From NCBI GenBank assembly GCA_916610825.1, contig OU744448.1, positions 18,475,936 to 18,539,935 of the forward strand: a DNA stretch of 64,000 nt. The letters are read 5' to 3'. Below are positions 34,237 to 47,402 of this stretch, in pieces; position 1 is the stretch's first letter; every line of letters starts with the position of its first letter. Under the pieces are notes generated by a model, which was given only the letters and a program-made list of their open reading frames with translations, was not told the origin of the DNA and did no database searches. Source of the DNA: Haliclystus octoradiatus. Its lineage: Eukaryota; Cnidaria; Staurozoa; Stauromedusae; Haliclystidae. Both the position numbers and the translations under genes were made by a program.

Positions 34237-34398
34237 CGAAATGCCACAAATCTCCTCAAACCCTTTGCAAGAGAAATCCATGTGATGGCATGAAATGTGA
34301 TGCAAATCCAAAGGCTATTTGTATTCCAAGCTATTGCGGCTCCTGCAAGGCTGTATTTTACAATAAGAAGGGACAGAAAGTACAGTGTAACACAAAAG
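34237..34398 (+). CDS. C8-like exon, divergent eight-cysteine module
   Basis: Acceptor CCCATTTAG| and donor AAAAG|GTAAGT, 162 bp, phase 1-1. Encodes CHKSPQTLC, KRNPCDGMKCD, CIPSYCGSCKAVFY and KVQC, with eight cysteines in the same order as the C8 exons downstream but only moderately alike in sequence. It is the oldest-looking member of that module. Cys-rich and presumably secreted; function unknown. Confidence 0.8.
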
Positions 34399-35407
34399 GT
34401 AAGTGAGATCAAAAATAATATTAATGATAATTAACCAATCAATCAACAAAAAAATGAACCAAACCATGGCGTTGTTCAATGAGATTGCCTTTCTCCAACA
34501 TTGTTCATTCTATTTATTGCTGATCTTGCTACACTTTGAGAACCATATGTACTGATCATAAATTCTTATTTTATGCTGATGATCTAGTCAGTTCTCAAAT
34601 CATCTCCAGACAGTAAGAGAGAAAATGAACAAATGTACATCATTTTTATAAGTTAAACCCTTTATCTCGAATCCTTAACATCACAATAAATTTGGCCTAG
34701 GTGCTTGGTTGGTAGGAGGTTGGCAGCAAAATACAATAGCTAGTTGAGCAATAGCAGACCTGACACCACCAACCAAGCTCCAGTCACACTGCTAAGTCAG
34801 TGGAATTCCTAGTTATACTTACCTTTATCAACCAACAAAGGGATGGGTAGGGAGGGGAAAGTAAACAATGAACAGCGTAAAATATCAGCAGCACATAAAT
34901 CAACCGCTTAAACAAATACAATAGCAACAGCATAACAATTGTGTTCATATACAAACTTGACATCATTGTTTAGATGAAAGGCTTTTACATAACAGATCAT
35001 AGGCATACATGCAGTCACAGATCAAACGAGCCATTCAATTAGCATAAACCCTGATCAACTTTCCTCAACCATTTAGCGGTGCGTTGAAGCAAAGAAAGAA
35101 CAGTATCGCCCTGAGCCGCACCGATAATTAGCTTAATTTAGGGTCCTAGGAATAAGGAACTGACAGGGTCATGCTGTTACATGTGCTCAATTCAACACTA
35201 AGGCAGTTTGGTGTGTATAAGAAGACTTTGTGCCATTTAACAGGAGAGCTTGCAGCGGGATTCAAAGATAGTGTTAATCTTAGTAAAATTTCATTTAACT
35301 ACAAGAATAACTAATTAACATAATATGCAATCTATTAAAATCAGGATAGTAGGCGTAGCTATTTAGAAACTATTTACTCATAATAAAATAATGGTGATAG
35401 ACATACA
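34399..35407 (+). other. intron with duplicated unit sequence
   Basis: Contains CTCAAATCATCTCCAGACAG, GGGTAGGGAGGGGAAA and AACAATGAACAGC. These recur near 51,140-51,170 and 53,215-53,245, so the stretch is an old copy of the intron DNA that lies before later K1 exons. It is interrupted at about 35,408 by LINE DNA. Confidence 0.6.
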
Positions 35408-36626
35408 CCATTTAACAACTGTTAAAAATCTGCTTGACAAACATGCTCCTAAGACTAAAAACATCATAATACGTCCTGCAGCATGGCTCACATCAAATAT
35501 CCGTGCAGAAAAAGTCGAAAGGCGTCGCAGAGAAAGGAAATGGAGAACAACACGTCTTACTGTTCATAAACAACTTTATAAAGAACAGTCACTATTAGTG
35601 AATAATCTAATAACCAAAGCAAAGACTGATTACTACTCTGAATTAATATGTAAGGCTAAAAACGACCAGAGACAGCTTTTTGGAATTTTTAAAGATATCA
35701 CGAAAGACAAAAATAGAAATGAGTACCCTCCCGCAAATAACCCGAATCATCTTGCTGATATGTTTGCTGACTTCTTTCAGACAAAAATCGACAACATCAA
35801 AGATCATCTCATTCAAAAACGCACTGAAGAGTCGATCCATTTCCAGACAATAAATTACCGCAATTCAACACTCGACTGTTTCACGCCTGTATCACACGAT
35901 ATCAAACTAAAACCTGTTATAACGCGTATTATAAATGAATCACTTCTATCTGCCCGTGTTCCTTCTTCCCTCAAACATGCTATGCTTGAGCCACGCTTGA
36001 AGAATCAGTCAATAAATACTCTGGAATTCTCAAGTTTCACACCTATCTCGAACTTGAAATTTATTGGAAAATCAATTGAAAAAGTAGTGGCAGATCAACT
36101 ATACAAACATATGTTGGCAAATGGTCTCCATAAAAGTCTCCAGTCAGTTTACAAAATCCGCCATAGTACTGAGACAGCATTATTACGTGTCCATAATGAC
36201 ATCCTGCATGAGATGTATAGCCAGAAATCTGTGATTCTTCTTCTGCTTGATTTGTTTTCGGCTTTTGACACCGTTAATCATGACATACTCTTATCGCGTC
36301 TTAACGTAAGATTTGGCATACACGGAAATGCTCTAAATTGGCTGAAATGCTATATTCATGAACGATCGTTCACTGTTCATATCACAGATGGCATCTTGTC
36401 AAGAAGATCGTTCCAGTCAGGTGTTCCACAAGGTAGTGTCCTGGAACCGCTTTTGTTTCTCACATACATTTCACCACCTATAGCAGACATCATTAGAAGT
36501 TTTAAATCATTTTCAACAACTGGAATGGAGATCGCGAAATCTCGTATTGAACAATGTGTACGAGATATTGACTCCTGGATGGCAATAAATGACTTCTTGT
36601 CAATACAAGCAAGACAGAGCTATTAG
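35391..36626 (+). pseudogene. CR1/L2-like reverse transcriptase ORF lacking the YADD motif
   Basis: 411 codons. RT blocks FTPISNLKFIGKSIEKVV, STETALLRVHNDIL, LLLDLFSAFDTVNHDILL and QSGVPQGSVLEPLLFLTY are clear. After PPIADIIRSF the text jumps to MEIAKSRIEQCVRDIDSWM, so the segment with the catalytic YADD is deleted. An earlier deletion lies at SHDIKLKPVITRIINESL. The first few codons come from the host intron and are not element sequence. Confidence 0.8.
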
Positions 36627-37267
36627 TTATAAAGAGGAAGCAGAAACGTTCAAGCACTTGTTCTCTATCAACGAACAATAACAGTGTCAACGAAGTAATT
36701 CAAGCAAAACCAACCGTTAAAAATATTGGAATAATTATGAATTACGAAATGTCAATGGAAAATCATATCACTAAAATGTGCAAAACTTGCTATTTTCATC
36801 TGAGAAATATCAGCAAGATAAGAAGATATCTAACTACACCGGCCACAGAGAAGATTCAACGTATACAAAATGCAGCAGCACAAATTATAACTTTAATCCT
36901 TAAACTTGATAACATAACACCTGTATTGTTTGAGTTACATTGGCTGCCGGTTGAGCAGCGCATCATCTTCAAAATACTTCTGATCACATACAAATCACTA
37001 AACAATCTTGCACCCAGTTACCTATCATTAATTATCACCGTATACAAACCAACCAGAACTCTGAAATCCATTACAAGCAATCAACTGTGCATTCCACGCT
37101 ATAGATAAGACCGATATGGGCCTTTAAGATCGTTTCAATACTCTGCCCCGTATTTGTGGAATATTTATGCTAAAGATATTAAATCAATAAACTCGATTGA
37201 ACAGTATTAAACAGTCTGAAGAGCGTCTTTACGCAAAACTCAGAGTAACGGAGTAAACTCTTGATCT
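35408..37267 (+). mobile_element. CR1/L2-like LINE copy, internally deleted
   Basis: Encodes a non-LTR reverse transcriptase (next entry) and a C-terminal block LHWLPVEQRIIFKILLITYK with LNNLAPSYL at 36,737-37,108, typical of CR1/L2-type LINEs. Several internal pieces are missing, so it is dead. It lies inside the intron before the first K1 exon; the uninterrupted paralogous intron near 51,335-51,365 shows what the site looked like before. Confidence 0.75.
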
Positions 37268-38260
37268 TTGATCTACCATTTATATTGCTCTGCTTTTAGC
37301 ATTGAGCACTTAAATTCGGACCTCTCATTCGTTGACGATATTGCTATCTTAACAAATAGCATATCTGAAGCACAACAGCTTCTTGATGAAGTTGAACGGG
37401 TTGGTAAAACGGTAGGCTTGACAATTAACACGACTAAGACGAAATTTATTGCTTTAGGCATAAAACAGGCACACCTTGCTACATCTAATGGTGACATAGA
37501 ACGTGTAGATTCGTTCAAGTACCTAGGTTCTGTACTTCCATCTTCTTCAGATGATTTAACACAACGTAGAGGCCAGGCTTGGGCAGCCATTAGAGGTCTG
37601 AATAAATTCTGGGCGTCCGATGTCAACACTGACGTTAAGTTAAGACTGTTCAGACACACGATAGAACCTGTTCTATTATATGCTTCTGAAACGTGGGTTC
37701 TATCAACCTCACTATTGACCCGACTTGACTCAGCTTATGACGCCATGCTTCGGCATGCTTTAGGAGTACATTGGCCCAACTTACTGTCTACTGCTAAACT
37801 TAGGAAACTTTCCCCTTCTGCCTCTGCTATTGCTCACCAACGTCAGATGTCTTTTTTAGGTCACATCGAAAGATCAAAGACGTATGCCCCTCAACCGCTG
37901 CATGACATCCTTCATTGGCAACCGAAGGAGATGCTTCGACGGGGCTATGGTAGAGTAGTATCTTTTCATAATGTTTTGTATCGTGAATTGTGTTATTTAA
38001 AAGTTTCTTTGTCAGCTATGTCTGACCGTGTTTTGTGGCGTTCTTTATGTAGCAAATATGTAAGGCGTAAGAGGGACGGCACATTCCTATAATGTGACTG
38101 TCTATACTACTACTACTTAAATTGATATTTTGCCCACACAATTACTTTATATATATATGTATGTATTTTATTGTTCATATATTTTAAACTTTCATACTTT
38201 CATATAGACTTTGTGAAGCGCTTTTGAGCAACTTGGAAAAAGTGCTCTATAAGTAAATAA
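37268..38260 (+). mobile_element. second LINE fragment, different family, with (ATT)n tail
   Basis: The ORF 37,268-38,092 starts inside the RT at LSFVDDIAILTNS (the F-x-DD block), then has VGLTINTTKTKFI, FKYLGSVLP and LLYASETWVL, a non-LTR RT C-terminal half. The 3' UTR ends with AAGCGCTTTTGAGCAACTTG and GTGCTCTATAAGTAAATAAA, which runs straight into the ATT array. 5'-truncated, as usual for LINE insertions. Confidence 0.75.
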
Positions 38261-38974
<714 letters not shown>

Positions 38975-39021
38975 TTTATTACCTGTTTAAACATGGTAAT
39001 AATTTCAGTTGTTCTCTTTAG

Positions 39022-39453
39022 AATGCCCAACAATATGTACTGCGGATTACCGCCCTGTGTGTGCCAGCAATGGCGTGACCTATTCAAATGGATGTGGCAT
39101 GAAGGCAGCCGCATGCACCCTTAAGAAAGCTCTTACTAAACTATGGGATGGTGAATGTGCTGACTGCAAGAGAGCTTGCTTCTTTAACTATGATCCTGTT
39201 TGTACTACTGATGGTGTGACACAAGGCAATGAATGTTCAATGAATGTTGCAATCTGTGAATCAAAAGGAACAATCATGAAAGCGTATGACGGAGAATGTA
39301 AAAAGGAATCAGATAAATGCCAAAAAGCATGCACTAGAGATTTCCGACCAGTGTGTGGTAGCGATGGTAAAACATATTCAAATGAATGTGGATTAGAAGT
39401 AGCTGACTGTAAATCAGACATGAAGATTATCAAACTGTGGAACGGGGAATGCA
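39022..39453 (+). CDS. K1 exon copy 1: three Kazal domains
   Basis: Acceptor CTCTTTAG| and donor ATGCA|GTAAGT, 432 bp, phase 1-1. Three Kazal domains with spacing C-x3-C-x7-C-x10-C-x6-C-x13-C: CPTICTADYRPVC, CKRACFFNYDPVC and CQKACTRDFRPVC, each followed by a (T)Y/Q-(S/G)N-(E/G)C block. Predicted P1 residues are Ala, Phe and Arg, so elastase-, chymotrypsin- and trypsin-type proteases are possible targets (inference). No K2 or C8 exon follows before the next K1. The upstream intron carries the (ATT)n array. Confidence 0.9.
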
Positions 39454-41050
39454 GTAAGTAACTTTGTTTGTGTGGTAGTTTTGACATGGTTGATAGTTTT
39501 AATAACTTTACTTTAACATAATAGTACAGTATACATGAACAAATTATTCGATTATAATTGGCTAAGATACAGGCTATTATTCTCAAATTGATTTTTAACA
39601 CATTACAAAAAAAACGTTAAACGGTGCAAAAAGCGAATAACAATGCAAACTGCGAAAACGATGCAAAAAATGCAGTCTAGTTTTGTTTGATAGAGAGAAC
39701 AATTGAACCCAGGATGAAACAATAGTAATGACATTTAGAAAAGAAGCAGGAACTTAAACCCTGTCTGTCTCAGATAATTCTGAATTGCAACATGACTGAC
39801 AAAATTGAAAATTTAGGAGTTGGAAACAAGAAGGGAACTGAAGAAGTAGGTCTAATGTTCAAAATGTCTATATCGCCTTTTTTACACAACGGATTTGGAG
39901 ATAACTTTTTTTCTATCCGTACATGTCACTGCTGCGTTTTTGCATAGCTTGAATCTTTCCCTGTCAAAATTGACCTTGAACATGGTGTTTTGGAGATTCT
40001 CGCTTCCCACTTTTTGAAACCAAAAACGGAACGATATTATTTCCACTTGGGTGTTTGTTCATGATTTTTGGCCAACATTCTACGTTTTAATTGCTACACG
40101 CAAAAAAAGTTGGAATCGTTTTACTTTTTTTCATTCAAAATCTAACTGTTCATTCCAATCTTGCTAGCTACTTTTCTTATAGTATAATATATTTCCAAAG
40201 AGAGCTATATACCTTCAAAGTTGTACTTTTCATTCAATACTCTCTAGCACATGCTTATCACATCATCAGGATTATCGTGTTGCTGCGCAACTATGCAATG
40301 GTGCCAATCTCACATCACAAAAATTATTATGCAAATTAGAATCTGAATTTTATATAACATGCAAAACAATTTATCGATCTCTTTACCAGGTGCTTGGAAA
40401 TGATATAAGATATATCAAAATTATCGCAAATAACTGTGTTTTTAATTTATCTCTGATCTACACGATAAAGTATAACCAAAGTAGTACTATCAATGTTTGT
40501 TATCACTGTTTAAGTCAAAATTATTCAAATTAGATCAAGTTTCATTGCTTATTTAATTTAAATTCTATATAGTTTAGCCATATTACTGTATGTTTGCAGT
40601 TTATTTTACTGGTAGTATCAAATAGCTAAAACATTAGCTAATGTCGCCTATAAATAAATGTGTCAAGAAGTTGTAAGATACCAATAAAATGTATACTTTT
40701 GAAAAATGGAAGGCCTGCCAGTGACAGTGCTTCTTATACAATTGATTAGACTGATGACGTAGATAGATAGAGAAGCAGTTGTTTTATATCCTTTGAAGAC
40801 ACTGCCAGGATCCGACAGGAGTAATAATCCTTCAATCCTAGATTCTGGAAGATTAGAGAAAATTTAGAAGAAAATGCTGAATTGTCTCTTGAATGCTGAA
40901 GCCAAGCATTTTGCCAGACCCTGTTGTACACTAGTCTCACTCCATTATGCCTGAAAAATGATCAAATTCATTTTTTAGGATGTAACAATTTTAAAATGTA
41001 TTTGTGATGTGTAGAATGTTGATCTGATATTTATTGTGTCTCATATTTAG
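39454..41050 (+). other. intron, A-type unit DNA
   Basis: 39,470-40,350 is closely paralogous to 44,645-45,480 (shared blocks such as CTAAGATACAGGCTATTATT and TTGAACCCAG). The stretch 40,775-40,940 contains a short interspersed repeat related to DNA near 44,035-44,110. No exon recognised. Confidence 0.6.
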
Positions 41051-41482
41051 ACTGCCCAACAATATGTACTGCGGATTACCGTCCTGTGTGTGCCAGCAAT
41101 GGCGTGACCTATTCAAATGGATGTGGCATGAAAGGAGCCGCATGCACCCTTAAGAAAGCTCTTACTAAACTATGGGATGGTGAATGTGCTGACTGCAAGA
41201 GAGCTTGCTTCTTTAACTATGATCCTATTTGTACTACTGATGGTGTGACACAAGGCAATGAATGTTCAATGAATGTTGCAATCTGTGAATCAAAAGGAAC
41301 AATCATGAAAGCGTATGACGGAGAATGTAAAAAGGAATCAGATAAATGCCAAAAAGCATGCACTAGAGATTTCCGACCAGTGTGTGGTAGCGATGGTAAA
41401 ACATATTCAAATGAATGTGGATTAGAAGTAGCTGACTGTAAATCAGACATGAAGATTATCAAACTATGGAACGGAGAATGCA
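41051..41482 (+). CDS. K1 exon copy 2: three Kazal domains
   Basis: Acceptor CATATTTAG| and donor ATGCA|GTAAGT, 432 bp, phase 1-1. Same three domains as copy 1; differences include Gly for Ala (KGAAC) and Ile for Val (DPICTTDG). P1 set is Ala, Phe, Arg. Followed by a K2 exon 514 bases from its start. Confidence 0.9.
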
Positions 41483-41564
41483 GTAAGTAACTTTGTTTGT
41501 ATTACATTTTCATAATGATATTCATTGATCTAATTTAAAGATAACACTTTTAACCTTTTGACAG

Positions 41565-41705
41565 ACAACTGTGTAAAGCCTTGTACTCGTGAATATAACC
41601 CAAGCTGCGCAACAAATGGATTCACACAGGACAATGATTGCAAGTTGAAAATTCAAATCTGCAAGAGCAAAGGAACAGTAACTAAAGCGTTTGATGGACC
41701 ATGCC
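41565..41705 (+). CDS. K2 exon copy 1: one Kazal domain
   Basis: Acceptor TTTGACAG| and donor ATGCC|GTAAGT, 141 bp, phase 1-1. One Kazal domain: CVKPCTREYNPSC, then GFTQDNDC and GPC. P1 Arg suggests a trypsin-type target. It joins in frame after K1. Confidence 0.9.
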
Positions 41706-41936
41706 GTAAGTAAAGTCTGTTATATATAGCTGTATGAAAGACGTATTGCTCAACAAGTTGGTAGTTTATAAAGCTGATTGATTTCATATCACAGATAATT
41801 TGGCGATACTTCTTGTGTAGTCTTGTATTAAGACTTCAACTATAATGAAACCATTAATGTATGAATATGTATTTAATGTATGAATTAATGAAATGTTTGC
41901 TTGTATATAAGTGTACCTTGAGCTACTGCAGATAGA

Positions 41937-42816
41937 GTGCACGTGACACACACAAAAATTAACACAGATTCGAGTAGCTGAAACTAAATGATTAAAAATG
42001 GTGAATAGGATTTTTTAATTTGGATGCGTATGAGCGGAGATATTTAATATTGAATAAGCCCTATTTTCGATCATTTACTGTTTTCCAAACTCAAGATGAC
42101 GGTCGGAATGACAAGAAGGCGTACTATAGGAAAAAGGTGAAGTCAGAATTATATAAGTTTGTATCTCCTTTCCCACAAAATCAAAAGATTCAAACATCCA
42201 ATTCAGCTATTCTCACACCCCTAGGACACCAGTTCTGCTTTTTCAAAGGTTTTTAGTTGTTGGATTTAGTTTTTACTGCCAAACATGTGTCAATCATCAT
42301 CCGTTGCCTGCGGTTTGGACTGTACACTCGCTGTTTTATGTACACAACGCCTCCATTGATGACAAATGTTTGTCGGGTGTCTAAGCCTTTTTTAGAGAAA
42401 AACGCTATTTCAACTACAAAATGTCCTTTTATCTCCTGTGTTTCTCTGTTAAATAAACTTGTTCCAAGCAGAAAACATGTCCCAAAGGTGTAGACATAGC
42501 TGACTTGGACGTTAGAAACTTTTATTATTCCGTGCGAAAGGAGATACGATTTTTGGAAGTTTTCAATTGCCCTTTTTTCTATAGTAATCCCTCTTGCCTT
42601 TTGGACTATTGTTCCGAGTTTGGAAAAGTGACTTATCGAAAATAAGATAGATTCAATATTGAATATCTCAGCATTTACACGTTCAAACTAAGAATCAATG
42701 TCACCAGCCTTCATCATTTACCTTCAGCTACTGGAATCTGTGTAAAAATTTTTTCAATACATAATACTCAGACAATCTTTCCATAACACATCATACAGCA
42801 CACGTGTCATGTGCAC
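41937..42816. mobile_element. foldback element with arms over 300 bp
   Basis: The left part (from GTGCACGTGACACACAC) and right part (ending GTGTCATGTGCAC) are imperfect inverted copies. Shared blocks are ACACAGATTCSAGTAGCTGA, TTTCCAAACTC, GTATCTCCTTTC and TTCTGCTT, in mirrored order. The paralogous introns at 52,255 and 63,770 lack it, so it is an insertion of about 880 bases between K2 and C8. No coding capacity. Confidence 0.7.
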
Positions 42817-43143
42817 TTTCATTCCTTGCCCCTTATTCAAATATGAGGGCTGTTGTTGTCATCTTGAAATGTCTGGTAAGTCATATATTTAAGCCTCAAC
42901 TATCCTATTTTTGATCTGTTGCTTGCAAAAAAAAACCAAGGGGAGATGCTCTAGCGATAAAACGGCCCTTAAAATGTAAAATTAAGACTCAAACTGATGC
43001 AAAGAATTGCTGGACCTCTGTAAATTCCTCCAGATAAATTGTCTATCATTTGAAACAGGAATGAGTGAATGTCACAAATAGTTCATCAATACTATATACT
43101 TATCTCAGATCTATTCAAACCTTGAATGAATATCTTTTTCCAG

Positions 43144-43353
43144 CAAAATGCCCCAAAGGAATGCCAATCCCTGGATGTAAAATGGATCCATGTATCAAAG
43201 CCAAATGCCCAAATCATCCAGATGCCAAATGTGTATCAACATTCTGTGGTGGTTGCAACGCTGTGTTTTACAAAGAAGATGGAATGAAAGTCAATTGTAG
43301 TATGCCTGCTATGGGAATAGCAAGACCAATGATTGGCAAAATAGAAAGCAAAG
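43144..43353 (+). CDS. C8 exon copy 1: eight-cysteine module
   Basis: Acceptor TTTTCCAG| and donor GCAAAG|GTATGC, 210 bp, phase 1-1. Encodes CPKGMPIPGCKMDPC, IKAKCPNHPDAKC, STFCGGCNAVFY and MKVNC, then a tail with GIARPMIGKIESK that lacks Cys. The CGGC-(N/K)-AVFY centre looks like a small disulfide-knotted extracellular module. I do not recognise a named family with certainty. Confidence 0.85.
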
Positions 43354-44196
43354 GTATGCTCTCGTCAGTGCTAGAAAGTATCATGGCCATTGTGCTGATC
43401 CGCTTGGCCTTGCGAATAAATTGACTCTGATTGATTCACGAACTGCTCATGAAAGCCACCGAAACCTTATAAATAGTTCATGGATGGCTCATGACAATTA
43501 TTCTCCACCGTATCTCTGGTTCTCCATCATCATGAAGTTTGAAAAAAGGTAGCAAGAATAATTGATCGATTGGTCCCATAAATGATCACGGCTAACAAGC
43601 TGAGTTATAAGCATTTTACTAGAGAGGGGTCTTAGAGGCGTTAGCCCTCCACCATCATGACATTTGATAAAAAGCATAGGTATCATTCGAAAACTTATAA
43701 TTTGATCGAAAATTCAACTTAATTTTTAACTGCTTTATATAATAGAAATGATCATGCAACCGTAAGCGAGTTATGATCAACTAAAATTAAATTGTGAACA
43801 CTCTTAAAAAACATGCGCTGATGAAAAGTCTACAGTGAAATTTTCGTGACCTTTTGTTTTGTTTACTCTCTATTGTTTCTATTTCTATTGTGCGTTCAAA
43901 ATCGCGTATTACGTTACTCGCATAATGCGTTATTTTCTATAGTCTAGGGAAGGAGAAATTGGTATTTTTTTGATTTATTGGTCAAACTTGAATGAAATTA
44001 ATATTCTGAAAAAGCTGTTCAAATGTTTCTAGGATTTGAAATGCCAAACGTTTTGTCTGACCCTGTAGTACACTGGTCTTAATCCATTATGCCTGACAAG
44101 GTGGGCAAATTCATATTTGAGGATGTAAACAATTGTAAAATGTATTTGTGGATGCGTAAAAATGTTGATCTGATATTTATTGTCTCTTATATTTAG
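43354..44196 (+). other. intron between C8 copy 1 and K1 copy 3
   Basis: Starts with sequence paralogous to 52,846-52,960 (short GAACTGYTCATGA inverted motifs). The end, 44,115-44,196, matches the run-in to K1 copy 2. No exon recognised. Confidence 0.5.
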
Positions 44197-44628
44197 ATTG
44201 CCCAACAATATGTACTGCGGATTACCGTCCTGTGTGTGCCAGCAATGGCGTGACCTATTCAAATGGATGTGGCATGAAAGCAGCCGCATGTACCCTTCAG
44301 AAAGCTCTTACTAAACTATGGGATGGTGAATGTACTGACTGCAAGAGAGCTTGCTTCTTTAACTATGATCCTGTTTGTACTACTGATGGTGTGACACAAG
44401 GCAATGAATGTTCAATGAATGTTGCAATCTGTGAATCAAAAGGAACAATCATGAAAGCGTATGACGGAGAATGTAAAGAGGAATCAGATAAATGCCAAAA
44501 AGCATGCACTAAAGATTTCCGACCAGTGTGTGGTAGCGATGGTAAAACATATTCAAATGAATGTGGATTAGAAGTAGCTGACTGTAAATCAGACATGAAG
44601 ATTACCAAACTATGGAACGGGGAATGCA
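44197..44628 (+). CDS. K1 exon copy 3: three Kazal domains, most divergent copy
   Basis: Acceptor ATATTTAG| and donor ATGCA|GTAAGT, 432 bp, phase 1-1. Differences from other copies include Gln for Lys (TLQKAL), Thr for Ala (ECTDCKR), Glu for Lys (KEESDK), and Lys at the predicted P1 of the third domain (CTKDFRPVC). Still trypsin-type by prediction. Followed by A-type intron DNA, with no K2 or C8 before the next K1. Confidence 0.9.
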
Positions 44629-45710
44629 GTAAGTAACGTTGTTTGTGTGGCATTTTTGACATGGTTTATAATTTTAATAACTTTACCTTAACATAATGAT
44701 ACAGTATACGTCATGAACAGATTATTCGATTCTGATTGGCTAAGATACAGGCTATTATTCTCAAATTGATTTTAAAATCAGTGCAAAAAAACGTTAAACT
44801 GTGCGAAATGAGAAAAACAGTGCAAACTGCGAAAAACGATGCAAAAATTGAAGTCTAGTTTCGCTTGATAGAGAGAACAATTGAACCCAGAATGAAACAA
44901 TAGTATTGACATTTAGAAAGGCAGCAGGAACGCAAACCCTGTGTTTCAAAGATAATTCTGAATTGCAACATGACTGACAGAATTAAAAATTTAGGAGTTA
45001 TAAATAAGAAGGGAACTGAAGAAGTAGGTCTAATATTCAAAGTGCCTGTATCGCCTTTTTTACACAACGGATTTGGATATAACTTATTTTCTATCCGTAC
45101 ATGTCATTTTTACGTTTTTGCATAGTGCGACTCTTTCCCCATCAAAATTGACCTTGAACATGATTCTCATGTCCCATTTTTTGAAACCGAAAAAGGAACG
45201 ATATTATGTTCCACTAGGGTGTTTGACCTTGATTTTTGGCCAACATTCTATAATTTTATTGCTGCACGCAAAAAAAAGTTGGAATAGTTTTACTTTTTTT
45301 CCATTAAAAATCCAACTGTTCATCCCGATTTCCTGCTAGCTACTTTTCCTTTAGTATAACATATTCCAAAAACAGCTATATACCTTCAAAGTTGTAACTT
45401 TTCAACACTCTAGCACATGCTTCATCAGGATTATCGTGTTGCTACGCAACTATGCTAGAACTTGGGTTAAATATGACAGAAATAGATCTGAGATGAATTT
45501 TTGAGACGAAAAGCTTTAGGCTTCCAGCAACTTTGCGTAGTGACAGGATAATGCTGATGGTGTGATAAGTATGTGCCTGAAAGTGTTGAAACCATTGTCA
45601 CCAGAGGTTGACTGACTTGGTGAGACCTTGGCAGGGTTTAACAGAGAAATTGTTTAAACATTTATATTTAGTATTAGTTCACTAATAATTAGGAAAGTAA
45701 AGGTATATGT
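44629..45710 (+). other. intron, A-type unit DNA (second copy)
   Basis: 44,645-45,480 is paralogous to 39,470-40,350. No exon recognised. Confidence 0.6.
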
Positions 45711-45718
45711 CTGACTTG

Positions 45719-47149
45719 GGTATCCGGGCATAACGTCCAGTCGGGACATCGTCCATATTCTTCGTTTACAATAACGTCCAGTCGCAAAAAATATTTTTTC
45801 TTCATTTCTAGCTGGATTAATTAATGAATTAAAAATATATTATTAAATTGATCACTGGAGGTGATTGCATCATGTCAGATATTAATCATAAGAATTATAA
45901 CTTGACCAAATACTCGCTGGAAGTCGATTGCGTGAAAATTCAAAAACAAGTCAATGAAACTACAACGCTAAATAGACCAAGGTATTACAAATTAACTTGA
46001 ACAAAATTTTAATAGAAGAGATTCACTAGCTTGCATCCAGACTAAAACGTTTATGATGGAAAGTGTAAAGTCTGAGTAGCCGACCGAACAAAGCTGTTTT
46101 GCTGATACTGTGCTAGACTGGTGCCGCCTTATAAAAACCTTAATTTCCGGTCTCAGTTGTGTGATTGAAAATCACGTTTACATGTTAGACATTAAAAAAC
46201 ACTCAAGCTTGGGAATAAATCTTTGAAAACAGACAAAGTTTATGACACTCATTCGAGACAAAATTGAGTAGAAATTGTGCTATTTGTATAGTATATTGTC
46301 TAACCGAAGGAGGGATTGATCATTTGTGTCCCGATGTTATAAAATACCAATGTTATAATTCCTGTATTTGTAAATTTTTGTTGACTTTCTAAAGTGACAT
46401 TCCTACTCGCTCACCAAATGTTCGAAGTGCTTTGTACGTTCGAAAAGGATTGTTACAAATTCATGTGAAAATAAAACATTAGTTGTCAATAGTTTTCTTC
46501 ACTGAAATATATCTGTTAATGGATTTTAAAATAAATTTAACTCCTCACAAATACGTTGTATATTTTCATAAAAATGAGATTGTCTCCAAATCCGAAAGTC
46601 TTCCTAAATGTGGCCCCACTTTTGTTTATCACATGACTGATACCCACAATCTGGTTGGCTGACATCGAATTAACACCGCGTGAGCAAAGCTAACCAATAG
46701 GATTGAGTCACTGCTTTTGCAAGTCTAGTGCAGTGTCAGCAAAACTGCTTTGTTTTGTCGGCTACGCAGACTTTACACTTTCCATCAGAAACGTTTTAGT
46801 CTGAATGCAGGCTAAGATTCACAAGACCTAGCAATAAAAAGAAGTTGTACACATCATTTACTTTATTGTAAGTTTGTCAAACTTTAATTGGCCTTTATTG
46901 GAATGATTGAACGTGTAAAATTTTGAAAATTGATGAAAACAAAACATTATTGCCCTTTAGAGTTATTCATGTTTTAAAATTAATATTTATATCAATATAA
47001 ACTGCCGTTTTTGATTTATTAAATAACGAAGTGAATGATCTTTAACTGTTATTAAATCTTTAACTGTTTTTGAAACTGGACGTTATGACATTCGGCAGGA
47101 TGTTCTCGGAAATGGACGACATCACCACTGGACAATTCGACTGGTAACC
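45719..47149. mobile_element. TIR element with 8-bp target duplication, carrying a nested element
   Basis: The ends are inverted: GGTATCCGGGCATAACGTCC at left against the inverse of ACTGGTAACC at right, with ATAACGTCCAGT and GTCGTCCAT shared inside. Flanks CTGACTTG (45,711-45,718) and CTGAGTTG (47,150-47,157) form an 8-bp duplication with one mismatch. No transposase seen. A second TIR element sits inside it. Confidence 0.65.
46027..46814. mobile_element. 788-bp TIR element nested in another
   Basis: Inverted ends of about 100 bases: TAGCTTGCATCCAGACTAAA at left against the inverse of CTGAATGCAGGCTA at right, with GATGGAAAGTGTAAAGTCTG on both. Flanked by a perfect AGATTCAC duplication (46,019-46,026 and 46,815-46,822). 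The TAGCCTGC terminus resembles that of the element at 31,613. No ORF of note. Confidence 0.8.
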
Positions 47150-47402
47150 CTGAGTTGTGATTGGTAATAGAGTTTGCTACAATGATATAGGCCTATTCAT
47201 AGTTCATTCACATGCTATGAATCCTTAATTTATTATAGCTATACCAGATTTTAGAATTGCACTATCTTGTACAAGATTTCACTTATTCATTTTACACTTT
47301 AGCTACTATTACATTGAAACTTAACTCTACTCTCAAAATGGTACATTTTAAGTAAGGCATTTGCAACATGTTCTGGATCATTTGATTACCACTTTTGCTT
47401 GA

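Noticed and set aside
42020..42493. Two 78-codon ORFs as coding exons between K2 and C8
   Set aside because: They fall in the foldback insertion, which the paralogous units lack, and they mirror each other's DNA.
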